The translations under genes and the position numbers were made by a program. From Treponema sp. (GTDB lineage: Bacteria; Spirochaetota; Spirochaetia; Treponematales; Treponemataceae), in contig JAKSLY010000001.1 in assembly GCA_024400955.1 (NCBI GenBank), forward strand, positions 186,001-250,000: DNA of 64,000 nucleotides. Direction: 5' to 3'. Each line of letters begins with the position of its first letter. Position 1 is the first letter of the stretch. The notes below the pieces were generated by a model. It saw nothing but the letters and a program-made list of their open reading frames with translations. It ran no database searches and was not told the origin of the DNA. Below are positions 1 to 8,478 of the stretch, piece after piece.

Positions 1-1406
1 TCAAAGATGGAATCAATGTCAAAGCTGTCGTCTGGAGAAGAAAGGTCGGTTTCCTGTTCCTTCTGAACTGCTGTCTCCTTATCCTGGGAGATGTCAAGGT
101 TAAGCTCGTCATCGCCGTTTTCTGGAGAGGCAGTTTCTTCCCTGCTGGAGGTTGTTTGTGCAGCAGGTGCTGAAGATGTATCGTCATCTTCGCCGTCAAT
201 TGTCATTTCGTAGTCAACAGGTCCTGCCTTTGCCTTTTCCTTTCCGTCGCCAAGAATCGGGTTCTGGTTGTCAGAGTCATCTACAAAGCCAAAGTCTGAA
301 AGGTCGATTTCTTCCGATGATGTGGAAGTTTCTGTTGAGCGGGCTGGTTCTTCTGGGGCTGTAGCCTGTGGTGTTTCGTCTACAATGTCATCAAAGAGGG
401 CATCGAATTCAACTTCTTCCGTTTCAAAATCCATGGAAGAATTTGCCGATTCTGGAATTGTTCCGTCGGCTGTTGCATCCGTAAGCTCGTAGTCCGTATC
501 TTCAAAGTCAAGGTCAATGTCCAGTGGGTCGGCGTCTTCGATTTCTTCCTGCTGTGCCTTGTCGGAAGAGAAGGATTCCCCGCCCATGAATGCGTCAAGG
601 TCGATTTCACCATTGCCAAAGTCAGGCATGGAATCTGAACCTGAATCCATGAATGCGCTCAGGTCAACATCGCCGTCTGGGGCAGAAGAGGCATCCATAA
701 AGGAATCAAGGTCAATTTCCCCGTCCTCGAAGGCAGGTGCTGCATCATCCTTTGGTGCTTCCGTAGCTGCAGGCTGTGGTGCAGGGGTTGGATCGTCGCT
801 CATGAATGCGTCAAGGTCAATTTCTCCGTCTCCAAAGTCAGGCAGCTGGTCCATCTGTGGAACTGAATCTTCAAAAGATGGTTCACTGGCAGCTGGTTCT
901 TCAGCAGGAGTCTCATCAACAGCAGGCTCTTCAACTGAAGTTTCTTCTATAATAGGTTCTTCAATGACAGGCTCGTTGAGGAAGTCTTCAACAGATTCTT
1001 CTGCTGCAGGTTCCGTGATTTCCGCTTCGCTTACCGAGGTTTCATCAAAGGATGGTTCCTCGATTACGGTAGGTTCATTGTCAAAGTCCATGAGCTTTTC
1101 TATGTCGTCGGCAATTGCCGGGTCAGCTGGAACTGTCTGGCTTGGGGCTTCTTCCTGGACCGGTTCGCTGTCAGCTGGTGCATCAAGGTTCAGCTCGTCA
1201 AGGCTGAATTCACCAAGAATTGGATCAGAGTCAGAAGTCAAGGCACTGAAGTCGTCATCAATTGACTGGTTGTTTGCAATAGTCTCTGTAAGGAGGGTTT
1301 CGTCGATGGCAGGAATCTGTTCCTGAGGCTGTTCTGCCTGTGGGTTTTTCTTTACCCAGACGCCGTATTCATCTAACTTGCTGTTTTTCTCCGAAATGTC
1401 GCTCAT
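1..1406 (-). CDS. Acidic repeat protein, partial (3' end outside window)
   Basis: Open frame of 468 codons from ATG at 1406, running off the left edge without a stop. A Shine-Dalgarno-like gagg lies 6 bases before the start. The protein starts MSDISEKNSK and is dominated by Asp, Glu, Pro, Ser and Ala. It repeats a short motif of the form G-E-I-D-L-D-A-F-M at least four times (585-840), with looser copies (DELNLD, EEIDLSDFGF) elsewhere. No signal peptide, membrane segment or catalytic motif is visible, so it is probably cytoplasmic and largely disordered. The opposite strand carries a long open frame rich in Ser that I take to be a shadow. I do not recognise a function; similar short acidic motifs often serve as docking sites, but that is inference. 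It is divergent from the FtsB-like gene. Confidence 0.8.
   Translation of the reverse strand, partial: MSDISEKNSKLDEYGVWVKKNPQAEQPQEQIPAIDETLLTETIANNQSIDDDFSALTSDSDPILGEFSLDELNLDAPADSEPVQEEAPSQTVPADPAIADDIEKLMDFDNEPTVIEEPSFDETSVSEAEITEPAAEESVEDFLNEPVIEEPIIEETSVEEPAVDETPAEEPAASEPSFEDSVPQMDQLPDFGDGEIDLDAFMSDDPTPAPQPAATEAPKDDAAPAFEDGEIDLDSFMDASSAPDGDVDLSAFMDSGSDSMPDFGNGEIDLDAFMGGESFSSDKAQQEEIEDADPLDIDLDFEDTDYELTDATADGTIPESANSSMDFETEEVEFDALFDDIVDETPQATAPEEPARSTETSTSSEEIDLSDFGFVDDSDNQNPILGDGKEKAKAGPVDYEMTIDGEDDDTSSAPAAQTTSSREETASPENGDDELNLDISQDKETAVQKEQETDLSSPDDSFDIDSIF
585..840 (-). repeat. Degenerate DNA repeat encoding the EIDLDAFM motif
   Basis: Four in-frame copies whose last codon (Met, read as cat on the plus strand) lies at 585, 648, 696 and 801. 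Each encodes a variant of (F-G/E-D/N)-G-E/D-I/V-D-L-D/S-A/S-F-M. Spacing is irregular (about 48-105 bases), so this is a protein motif array rather than a simple tandem repeat. Confidence 0.7.
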
Positions 1407-1653
1407 TGAAGACCTCGTAAATTTATTGATAATCCTGTAGTCAATCGAAAACAAAATTCCATTATAATGTATCGGCACAAGTGCCAGAAATCACCACAAG
1501 AATTATACTATATAAAATACAAATTTTCAACTTTGGGCAGAAGGGCATTTCTAAAAACGGGATTTTTATCTGAAAACCTGGACTTTGTGGATGTTCCTTT
1601 TTATTTTTTTGGGACTTATGGAATTGGGCTTTTCTGCCGATATTGAGTTCATA

Positions 1654-2157
1654 ATGGAACGTTTTAGAATTCTTGCAGCTGTTTTTGCCGGCACATTTTT
1701 CTATGTGCTTATGTCCATTGTCTGCGGACGTGATGGAATATGGGCCCAGAGGCAGCTTCAGGAACAGAAGCAGGCACTTAGTGCACACACTGCGATTATT
1801 GAAAAAACAAATGACGAGCTTTCCCTCGAGAAAATAGCATTGCAGAAGGACCTGGATGTTGTTGCAGCCTATGCACGCAAGCTGGGTTTTGTTTCTGAAA
1901 ATGAAAAACTCGTTAAGATTTCAGGCCTCCCTGTGAGGGAAACCCATATTTTTGATCCAGGTACGGTTCAGCGTCATAATGAAGTCAAGTTCATGCCGGA
2001 ATGGATCTGCAAGTCCTGTGCCCTGGTCATCATGATTCTCTTTTACATGGTTCTTTTCCTTTATGACCTTCACCGCGGCTACATTTCATTTCCTCAGTTT
2101 GCCAGAAGGAACAAGACCGTTTCCATAGGCGGAATCTCAGTTTATGACATGCAGTAA
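1654..2157 (+). CDS. FtsB/DivIC-like septum formation initiator protein
   Basis: Small bitopic membrane protein of 167 residues if started at ATG 1654 (MERFRILAAV). The frame is open further upstream (ATG at 1585), but the chosen start gives the usual short cytoplasmic tail before a transmembrane segment (residues about 5-24). A coiled-coil-like region follows (about 30-70, rich in Gln, Glu, Leu and Lys). A second hydrophobic stretch lies near residue 125-142, which is unusual for FtsB and may be another membrane span. FtsB/DivIC proteins bridge FtsL and FtsQ in the divisome. The 3' end overlaps tsaC by 14 bases, so the two are probably cotranscribed. The Shine-Dalgarno is weak and the start is uncertain. 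Confidence 0.6.
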   Translation: MERFRILAAVFAGTFFYVLMSIVCGRDGIWAQRQLQEQKQALSAHTAIIEKTNDELSLEKIALQKDLDVVAAYARKLGFVSENEKLVKISGLPVRETHIFDPGTVQRHNEVKFMPEWICKSCALVIMILFYMVLFLYDLHRGYISFPQFARRNKTVSIGGISVYDMQ

Positions 2158-2734
2158 GGATTCGGCTTCTGCCTTGACTGTTGCATCCTGCCTTAAGTCG
2201 GGCGGAATTGCAGTTGTTCCGACGGACACGGTTTACGGCTTTAGCGGCATTGTTGACCGAAGGGGCATTTCCTCTTTTGGATGCGATTCAAGAATCAGGA
2301 AAATCAAGGGAAGGGCCGAAAGCAAGCCCCTGATTCAGCTTATTGAAAAGCCCCAGGATGCAATGCTTTATACCGATGTTGAAATTCCTCCTGCCTTGAT
2401 GGAAAAATGGCCCGGTGCCCTGACGGTTATTGTTCCCGTCAAGGATGGATGTCCCTTTATTTGTGAGGGAAACACTGTTGCATTAAGGTGCCCGGGAGAC
2501 TTGTGGCTTCGTCAGGTCATTGGAATCAGCGGTTCCCCCATATTCAGTACAAGCGTAAACAGGTCTGGCAGTCCGGTTCTTGAAGATTTTGATTCAATAG
2601 TTAAGGAATTTGGCAGTGAAGCTGACCTTGTGGTTGATGACGGTGAAAAAAGGGGAGCCCTTCCTTCGACACTGGTTAAGCTTGAAGGGGATGGAAGCTG
2701 GAGCGTCTTAAGGCAGGGGAGCGTCATTGTCTAG
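2144..2734 (+). CDS. tsaC: L-threonylcarbamoyladenylate synthase (TsaC/Sua5 family)
   Basis: 196-residue YrdC-domain protein. The N-terminal GGIAVVPTDTVYG block is the family signature for ATP/threonine/bicarbonate binding; the SKPLIQLI and FSTSVNRSG blocks follow in the expected order. It makes threonylcarbamoyl-AMP, the first step of tRNA t6A37 synthesis, in the cytoplasm. At under 200 residues it is the short TsaC form without the C-terminal Sua5 domain. The start overlaps the FtsB-like gene, and the gene ends 35 bases before the convergent secreted-protein gene. Confidence 0.85.
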   Translation: MTCSKDSASALTVASCLKSGGIAVVPTDTVYGFSGIVDRRGISSFGCDSRIRKIKGRAESKPLIQLIEKPQDAMLYTDVEIPPALMEKWPGALTVIVPVKDGCPFICEGNTVALRCPGDLWLRQVIGISGSPIFSTSVNRSGSPVLEDFDSIVKEFGSEADLVVDDGEKRGALPSTLVKLEGDGSWSVLRQGSVIV

Positions 2735-2769
2735 GCTGGGTATTGCCGGCCCCGGAAGATTTGCTGAAT

Positions 2770-3639
2770 TTACCTTTCCTTTGTCCATTTTACGGAAATT
2801 TGCCCTCGGGAATATCCTGAAGGGCTTTTTTTGTCTTCAACCAGGGTTTTCTTGATTCCAACAAGGCTTTCATCCTGCAGCATCATTTCCCATTCAACCG
2901 GTTCTGCCGTTGGTGCCAGCTTGAGGGCGGCTTCTCGTTGGAGTTCCGGGAAGAAGGATGCGTTGGACTTTCCATTCTGGATGATGTTTATCAGGTTTGT
3001 GCCGTTTTGGGGCGATATGCTTATGTTCATCCTGGCACCGTTCTTGAAGATTACAAAGCCTCTTCCGCCACGGAGAATCAGGATTTTTTCTATGAGTTCC
3101 TCGCCGGTCCATGTTCCTGCTATGGAATCCATCATTTCGCTGGATGGGCTTGCCGGCCCGGCTGCTGTGGAGTTTTCCACGGGTTGGGGCTGGGCTTCCG
3201 GTTCCTGGATGGCAGTTTCTGCATTTCCTTCCGCCATGGTCAGGTTAAGCATCAGGTTTTCAAGGGAGGCCTTTGAGTCCATGAGGATCTTGTAGTAGGT
3301 GTCGTATTTCTTTGTGGAGCTTACGTTCTGGATTCCGTCGGGCTTTATTGCCGTGAGGGTGCAAATCCATCCGCCGTCCGAGTCTTCTTCAACCTGAACG
3401 TAAAAGGACGTGCTTCCCCTGTGGTTTTCCCGCGTCCATGGGAGGGACCTCATGTCGTTTACCGTGTATCCGTCGAGGATCATGAACTTCGTGTAGAAAA
3501 GGTCCGTGGTCATCTTGATCATGGCCGTGTCTTCAGATGAAGATACCGTTGCGTAAAAGTCAACCTGTTCCGCATGGCAGAAGATGGTGCCTAAAATGAG
3601 GATCATGGTTTTTAGCAGCAAATGCTTCTTTTTCTGCAA
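2770..3639 (-). CDS. Secreted hypothetical protein
   Basis: 289 residues with a Sec signal peptide (basic MQKKKHLLLK followed by a hydrophobic core, probable cleavage after CHA at about residue 23). The mature part is mixed alpha/beta without a recognised domain. A Pro/Ala/Ser linker (about 150-170) separates an N-terminal half from a C-terminal half beginning with a GTWTGEE block, which recalls small beta-rich lipocalin-like folds, but this is only a resemblance. It lies 27 bases upstream of the smpB stop codon on the map and on the same strand, so it is likely the last gene of the lepB-hemW-smpB run. I do not recognise a function. Confidence 0.7.
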   Translation of the reverse strand: MQKKKHLLLKTMILILGTIFCHAEQVDFYATVSSSEDTAMIKMTTDLFYTKFMILDGYTVNDMRSLPWTRENHRGSTSFYVQVEEDSDGGWICTLTAIKPDGIQNVSSTKKYDTYYKILMDSKASLENLMLNLTMAEGNAETAIQEPEAQPQPVENSTAAGPASPSSEMMDSIAGTWTGEELIEKILILRGGRGFVIFKNGARMNISISPQNGTNLINIIQNGKSNASFFPELQREAALKLAPTAEPVEWEMMLQDESLVGIKKTLVEDKKSPSGYSRGQISVKWTKER

Positions 3640-3666
3640 GGGACTCTCCGGTATTTTCCTTGTGGA

Positions 3667-4122
3667 TTAGCTCTGGCGCTCCCTGAATTCCCTGGCAAGG
3701 TCACGCTTTACGTCGCGGTCCTTTATGGTTGCACGCTTGTCGAATTCCTTCTTACCCTTGCAAAGGCCCAGGCTTACCTTTACCAGGTTGTTCTTCAGGT
3801 AGAATTCTATTGGAACCAGTGTGATGCCTTTTTCCTGAACCTTTCTTGCAAGCCGCTTTATTTCCGCCTTGTGCAGGAGCAGCTTCTTTTTCCTGTCAGG
3901 ATCATGGTTGAAAATCGAAGAGTATGAATATTCTGTAATATGGAAATTCTGCAGCCAGACTTCGTTGTTTTCAATAAGGGCAAAGCTGTCGTTGAATGAG
4001 ATGTTTCCGGCCTTAACCGATTTTACTTCCGTGCCTTCAAGAGCAAGACCGCATTCAAGGGTTTCCGTGATGGTGTAGTTGAAATGTGCCTTTCTGTTCT
4101 GGGCGATGATTTTTCTTTCCAT
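3667..4122 (-). CDS. smpB: SsrA-binding protein SmpB
   Basis: 151 residues, the normal SmpB length. It has the N-terminal IAQNRKAHFNY block, ALEGTEVKSVK, the GLCKGKKEFDKR block and a basic C-terminal tail (DVKRDLAREF). It binds tmRNA and brings it to stalled ribosomes for trans-translation. The tmRNA gene itself is not in this window. No Shine-Dalgarno precedes the ATG; instead TATAAT ends 9 bases before it, with TTGCAC 17 bases further upstream, so the mRNA is predicted to be nearly leaderless. Confidence 0.95.
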   Translation of the reverse strand: MERKIIAQNRKAHFNYTITETLECGLALEGTEVKSVKAGNISFNDSFALIENNEVWLQNFHITEYSYSSIFNHDPDRKKKLLLHKAEIKRLARKVQEKGITLVPIEFYLKNNLVKVSLGLCKGKKEFDKRATIKDRDVKRDLAREFRERQS

Positions 4123-4131
4123 AACTTTTCT

Positions 4132-4160
4132 ATTATAGACACTTTTCGGCTTATGTGCAA
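4132..4160 (-). promoter_or_regulatory. smpB promoter, leaderless type
   Basis: Reading the minus strand: TTGCAC (4160-4155), a 17-base spacer, TATAAT (4137-4132), then 9 bases to the smpB ATG. A start site 7 bases after the -10 would leave a leader of about 3 bases. Confidence 0.65.
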
Positions 4161-4195
4161 ATGGGAAGGGGCCTTTGCGGTTGCAAGTCCAGCGA

Positions 4196-5461
4196 TTAGA
4201 GCAGGTTTACGAGAAAGTCGTTGAGGAAGAGGATTCCCTGGGAATTGAGGCTGAATCTCCTGTCTGCAGGAGTTCCCTGGGGAAGTTGCCGGGGGGATTC
4301 AATAATGCTTTCCCTGGTGCGGCCAAGGCTTTCGTATTCGTGCCATATTCCATCTGCCTTGCCAAGGCGCTTTTCCAGGTCGCCATTCCACTTGAGGTGG
4401 CCGTAGCACTTCCTGTATTCTCCTGCACTGATTCCATCAAGGGTCCTGAGTCCCGTCATGAGGAACTCAAATTCGCAGGTTTGGGCATCCAGTTCTTCCT
4501 TTTCGCCGGGGATGGATTTTGGGTCAGGAAGCCTTGAAGGATTAAGGTTGTCTCCGTCCAGCCAGAACCTTGTGTATACATCCGTGTCCGTAGTGCCAGT
4601 GATGCGCAGTGCCCCGTGGATTTTTCCCTGGTCATCCCTTGAATAGAATGAGGATGTGGCTCCGCTTCCGCAGCCTGCATAGTCCTGCTGTGCCCAGTAT
4701 GCGCTGTTGTGCAGGCTTTCCTCTCCGGGCCGTGCAAAGTTTGAGACTTCGTACTGTGCGTATCCCCCTGATTCAAGGATCTGCCGGCCCAGGATCCACT
4801 GGTTGTCGCCCAGGTCTTCGGGGAGGCTTATTTTTCCGGACTGTATGTTCCGGTCAAGGGGAGTGCCTTCCTCTACGGTAAGGGTGTAAAGGGATATGTG
4901 GTCGGGGCTGTATTCAATTATGGACTTAAGGGATGATTCAAAGCGACCGTCATCCTGCTCCGGGAGGCCTGCAATGGCATCCAGGCTCAGTCGTCCCTTC
5001 CAGTGGCTTTTTACCGTGTCCAATGCGTTTCTGGCGGTTCTTGCCGTGCAGTGGCGGTTTACGGCCCTTAATGCTTCTTCCGTAAGGCTCTGGATTCCAA
5101 GGGAAAGGCGGTCGATTCCTCCGTTGGCAGCGGCATGGAGCTTTTCAGGGCTCAGGCTCTGGGGGTTCATTTCCATGGTGAACTCTTCAGGAACAAAGGG
5201 ACTTCCCGTGGAATTCATTATGCCTTGGCAAAGGGTTTCCATCTGTCCGGGTGTCATCAGGCTTGGGGTTCCGCCGCCAACGTACACGGTTTTCCAGCTG
5301 GAGATTTGTGCGGTTCTTGCAAAATAGGATGCCTGGTTTATGACTGCCTGGATGTAGCTGTCCGGTACGGCTGAACATGGACGGCTGTAAAAGTCGCAGT
5401 AGTCGCATTTTGAGCTGCACCAGGGCATGTGGACGTAAAGGGAAACAGGGCTTGAAGCCAT
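4196..5461 (-). CDS. hemW: Radical SAM family heme chaperone HemW
   Basis: 421 residues. The N-terminus carries the radical SAM cluster motif CSSKCDYC (Cys15, Cys19, Cys22) followed by the YVGGGTPS block, then the HemN/HemW-type substrate segment with YWAQQDYAGCGSGA. HemW proteins have the Cys-x3-Cys-x2-Cys motif without the extra Cys and N-terminal extension of HemN, and transfer heme rather than oxidise coproporphyrinogen, so I prefer HemW. A short YCDFYS follows the cluster, typical of this group. The gene lies 22 bases downstream of lepB and 73 bases upstream of smpB, all on one strand. Confidence 0.85.
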   Translation of the reverse strand: MASSPVSLYVHMPWCSSKCDYCDFYSRPCSAVPDSYIQAVINQASYFARTAQISSWKTVYVGGGTPSLMTPGQMETLCQGIMNSTGSPFVPEEFTMEMNPQSLSPEKLHAAANGGIDRLSLGIQSLTEEALRAVNRHCTARTARNALDTVKSHWKGRLSLDAIAGLPEQDDGRFESSLKSIIEYSPDHISLYTLTVEEGTPLDRNIQSGKISLPEDLGDNQWILGRQILESGGYAQYEVSNFARPGEESLHNSAYWAQQDYAGCGSGATSSFYSRDDQGKIHGALRITGTTDTDVYTRFWLDGDNLNPSRLPDPKSIPGEKEELDAQTCEFEFLMTGLRTLDGISAGEYRKCYGHLKWNGDLEKRLGKADGIWHEYESLGRTRESIIESPRQLPQGTPADRRFSLNSQGILFLNDFLVNLL

Positions 5462-5483
5462 TTTTTCTTTGTCTTTGGGGGAA

Positions 5484-6176
5484 TTAGTATAGCTTCATCT
5501 TGTTGAATGGAAAGCACTGCCAGAGGGCGCGTCCCCTGATCCTTGATGAATTTACGGGACCGTATACGCGGGAATCCAGGCCTTCAATCCTGTTGTCTGC
5601 AAGGACAAAGTATTCGTTCTGGCCCAGGGTGTTTTCCTCAAGGAATCCTGCACAGCCCATTCCGTCCCATTCAACTGGAACTGAATAGATGCTGATGTTG
5701 TATGGCTTTACTGCAAGCTCGAATTCCGTAAGGAAGTAATCCTGTCCGCGGGGCTTTACGTAGAGGACAAAATCCTTCATGTAGTATGAGTCTCCAGGCA
5801 GGGCACATACACGCCTCATGGAAGTGTTTCCGGTCATGCGGCCGTTCTTGAAGGGCGTGAATTTCTGCAGCGTGAAGAAGTTTGCAATCCTGTTGATGAT
5901 GCCCTGGTAAAGTGGCATCGATTCCCCATCCATTGGAGAAAGGTAAACCACCTGTCCCCTTGATGGGTTTCGTAAAAGGGGGGATACGACAACTGTTCCG
6001 TCCTTGACCATGTCCGTTTCCATGGAAGAAGTGGACGTCTTTACGGTGAACAGGATGCAGTTAACGAATATGGTTATGAAAAGGAATACCGAAAGAATGA
6101 ATATGCATGTATGGGCAGTCTTTATCTGCTGCTTGCGCTTGTATTCAAATGAATAGTCACCTGCGTTTTGTTTCAT
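5484..6176 (-). CDS. lepB: Signal peptidase I with Arg at the general-base position
   Basis: S26-family leader peptidase, 230 residues from ATG 6176; the frame stays open upstream to 6242, but the promoter lies between. One membrane anchor (about 22-45) is followed by the nucleophile block SSMETDM (Ser51 by alignment with SMxPT), then MRRVCALPGD, then the C-terminal DNRIEGLDSRVYGPV block. In E. coli LepB the segment KRAVGLPGD supplies general-base Lys145; aligned here that residue is Arg121. The nucleotides read AGG, so this is not a translation slip. It is either an atypical peptidase or an inactive paralogue; another lepB elsewhere in the genome would be needed if this one is inactive. Confidence 0.8.
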   Translation of the reverse strand: MKQNAGDYSFEYKRKQQIKTAHTCIFILSVFLFITIFVNCILFTVKTSTSSMETDMVKDGTVVVSPLLRNPSRGQVVYLSPMDGESMPLYQGIINRIANFFTLQKFTPFKNGRMTGNTSMRRVCALPGDSYYMKDFVLYVKPRGQDYFLTEFELAVKPYNISIYSVPVEWDGMGCAGFLEENTLGQNEYFVLADNRIEGLDSRVYGPVNSSRIRGRALWQCFPFNKMKLY

Positions 6177-6183
6177 GGGCCAT

Positions 6184-6212
6184 ATAATATAGAAATAAAC
6201 GCAAATATACAA
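6184..6212 (-). promoter_or_regulatory. lepB promoter, leaderless type
   Basis: Minus strand TTGTAT (6212-6207), 17-base spacer, TATTAT (6189-6184), then 7 bases to the ATG at 6176. No Shine-Dalgarno is present. It supports the start at 6176. Confidence 0.5.
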
Positions 6213-6293
6213 TACAGGCAATGGGTTAAAACAGGCATTCAAAGGGACATCTTCAAAAATAGCAAAATTTGGGGAATCCTTTTGCTGTTGCCC

Positions 6294-6322
6294 TTGACTA
6301 TTTTTGGGATTTTTTACATAAT
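6294..6322 (+). promoter_or_regulatory. Promoter of the small basic ribosomal protein gene
   Basis: TTGACT (6294-6299), 17-base spacer, CATAAT (6317-6322). The start site would lie near 6329, about 24 bases before the GTG start and upstream of the aaggag Shine-Dalgarno at 6340-6345. Confidence 0.55.
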
Positions 6323-6352
6323 TTCAATTACTTAAATTTAAGGAGTTCTATT

Positions 6353-6442
6353 GTGCCTTGTGGTAAGAAAAGAAAGCGCGCAAAGATTGCGACACATAAG
6401 CGTAAGAAGAAGCTTAGAAAAAATCGCCATAAGAGTAAGTAA
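6353..6442 (+). CDS. Very small basic ribosomal protein, bS22/COX24-like
   Basis: 29-codon gene starting at GTG 6353 behind a good Shine-Dalgarno (aaggag, 6340-6345) and ending with TAA at 6440-6442. The product (MPCGKKRKRAKIATHKRKKK and a further nine residues ending RKNRHKSK) is almost entirely Lys, Arg and His. It matches the pattern of the AURKAIP1/COX24 C-terminal family, which includes mycobacterial bS22, a small-subunit protein near the decoding centre. The family call is by pattern only. It has its own promoter and a strong terminator at 6489, so it is a monocistronic unit, as expected for a highly expressed ribosomal component. Confidence 0.8.
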   Translation: MPCGKKRKRAKIATHKRKKKLRKNRHKSK

Positions 6443-6488
6443 GACAGCCTGAAAACAGGTTGCTTAGTACGAAGGGCCTTTTTTGAAG

Positions 6489-6529
6489 AAGACCGCGGTT
6501 GTTGTACTGACTGCGGTCTTTTTTTTTCC
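6489..6529 (+). terminator. Rho-independent terminator after the small ribosomal protein gene
   Basis: Stem aagaccgc (6489-6496) with gcggtctt (6513-6520), 16-base loop, then a run of T to 6527. It separates the small gene from dxs. Confidence 0.85.
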
Positions 6530-6567
6530 CTTTGAATTTAAACGATGGAACGGAGACTGAATGTTTG

Positions 6568-8463
6568 ATGCTTAGCGATATAAAATCACCGGAAGACCTT
6601 AAGAAACTGCCTTCCAGAAAGCTTCCGGCTTTGGCAGAGGAAATCCGTTCGAAGATAATTGATGTAGTTGGCAGCAACGGTGGCCACCTTGCAAGCAACC
6701 TTGGTGTTGTTGAACTGACCATAGCCTTGCACCGGGTTTTTGACAGCCCAAGGGATGCCATCGTCTGGGATGTAAGCCATCAGTGCTATCCCCACAAGCT
6801 TTTGACCGGACGCAATGATGAATTCGGTTCCCTCAGGAAAAAGGACGGCCTGTCCGGCTTTACGAAGATAAGGGAAAGCGAGCATGACTACTTTGATGCA
6901 GGCCATGCTTCTTCCTCAATTTCTTCTGCCCTTGGGCTTTTGGCCTCATGGAACCTGGAGGGACGGGACGGCAAGGTTGTTGCCGTCATTGGTGACGGTG
7001 CCCTTACGGGGGGAATGGCCTTCGAGGGCTTGAGTCATGCAGGTCAGCTTGCAAAGAACCTCATTGTCGTTGTTAATGACAACCAGATGTCCATTGACCG
7101 GAACGTCGGTTCCTTTTCCAAGTATCTTTCGCGCCTTACATTTACGAGTGCATATCAGGGATTCCGCCACAGGGTGGACCATATCATAGACAGGATTCCA
7201 TACTTCAACAGGCATATCGGAAAGCTGATATTCCGCTTCAAGCGAGGGGTAAAGGGGCTTTTCCTTACGAACAACCTTTTCGTTGACCTTGGATTTGAAT
7301 ATGCAGGGCCACTGGACGGCCATGACATTGACGAAATGGTAAGGGTCCTTTCAAAGGCAAGGAAGATTCCGAGGCCTGTGGTTGTTCATGTCGTGACCAA
7401 AAAGGGAAAGGGGTATCGGCCTGCAGAGGACAATCCTTCCGCTTTCCACGGGGTTGGTCCCTTCAGTACCAGCGACGGTACCGTTGAAAAGTTTGACACC
7501 CTCAGCTTTACGGAGAATTTCAGCCGCAAGATTGTTGAACTTGGATCAAGGGACAGCCGCATAGTGTGCGTTACTGCCGCCATGGCCAAGGGTACGGGAC
7601 TTGATGCCTTCTGCCGCAAGTTTCCTGACAGGTTCTTTGATGTGGGAATTGCGGAAGAGCATGCCGTGACCTTTGCAGGTGGGCTTGCTGCTGGGGGAAT
7701 GATTCCCGTGGTTGCCATCTATTCCACATTCATACAAAGGTCCGTTGACCAGATCATAGAAGACATTGCACTCCAGAACCGCCACGTGATAATTGTCCTT
7801 GACCGCGCAGGAGCTGTTCCTCAGGACGGAGAAACCCATCAGGGCATTTTTGATATGGCCCTTTTGCGCCCGGTTCCAGGATTGGTGTTCCTGTCGCCCA
7901 TGGACAGGCAGGACATGGACAGGTGCCTTGAATATGCAGTGAGCCATGATGGGCCGGTACTCATTCGCTGGCCAAAGTCTGCATGCCCTTCGGAAAGGCC
8001 GGAGTTTGACTGTCCGATGGAGGAAGGAAAGGGCGTTTTCATTTCCAGCGACGACATTTACGGCAATTCCCCGGAAGCGGAGGAAGCAAGGGGAAGGATT
8101 CTATTTGCATGTACAGGAAGCATCTTTGCCGAAACCCAGGTTGCAGCCCGTTCCCTGGCAATGGAAGGCTACAGGGCCGATATATATTCGCTCAGGTTCT
8201 TAAAGCCCTTTGACAGGGAGCATTTTGCAGGCCTTGTAAGGAACTACGATGGCGTTGTAATCGTAGAGGACGGCTTGAGAATTGGGGGAATTGGCGAATA
8301 CCTGCAGCACTGCATGGAAAGTTCCCCGGACTGTAAGGATGTCAGGTCAAGGGTCCTTGCTTTCCCTGACGGTTTTGCAGGAACCGGCACCCGAGGTCAG
8401 ATTCTTGAGGAAGCAGGACTTTCCCCGGAAAAGATTGCCGCCGCCGCCCTGGAAATTCTATAG
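6568..8463 (+). CDS. dxs: 1-deoxy-D-xylulose-5-phosphate synthase
   Basis: 631 residues from ATG 6568; an in-frame TTG at 6532 is possible but lacks a site. It condenses pyruvate and glyceraldehyde 3-phosphate to DXP using thiamine diphosphate, entering the MEP isoprenoid pathway. Seen in order: GGHLASNLGVVELT (38-51), GHASSSISSALG (about 112), the ThDP motif GDGALTGG (142-149) closing with VNDNQMSI (169-), the transketolase-like VGIAEEHAVTFAGG with the catalytic Glu, and a C-terminal transketolase domain. Length is normal for the family. It heads the run dxs-folP-cdaA-cdaR-acpS-DUF2225-truA with gaps of 5-16 bases or overlaps. Confidence 0.97.
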   Translation: MLSDIKSPEDLKKLPSRKLPALAEEIRSKIIDVVGSNGGHLASNLGVVELTIALHRVFDSPRDAIVWDVSHQCYPHKLLTGRNDEFGSLRKKDGLSGFTKIRESEHDYFDAGHASSSISSALGLLASWNLEGRDGKVVAVIGDGALTGGMAFEGLSHAGQLAKNLIVVVNDNQMSIDRNVGSFSKYLSRLTFTSAYQGFRHRVDHIIDRIPYFNRHIGKLIFRFKRGVKGLFLTNNLFVDLGFEYAGPLDGHDIDEMVRVLSKARKIPRPVVVHVVTKKGKGYRPAEDNPSAFHGVGPFSTSDGTVEKFDTLSFTENFSRKIVELGSRDSRIVCVTAAMAKGTGLDAFCRKFPDRFFDVGIAEEHAVTFAGGLAAGGMIPVVAIYSTFIQRSVDQIIEDIALQNRHVIIVLDRAGAVPQDGETHQGIFDMALLRPVPGLVFLSPMDRQDMDRCLEYAVSHDGPVLIRWPKSACPSERPEFDCPMEEGKGVFISSDDIYGNSPEAEEARGRILFACTGSIFAETQVAARSLAMEGYRADIYSLRFLKPFDREHFAGLVRNYDGVVIVEDGLRIGGIGEYLQHCMESSPDCKDVRSRVLAFPDGFAGTGTRGQILEEAGLSPEKIAAAALEIL

Positions 8464-8478
8464 GGAGGATATGTATTC

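Noticed and set aside
517-1326. Long Ser-rich open frame on the plus strand
   Set aside because: It is the complement of the acidic minus-strand gene that has a proper start and repeat motif; its composition (Ser, Ala, Gly) is what a reversed acidic gene gives.
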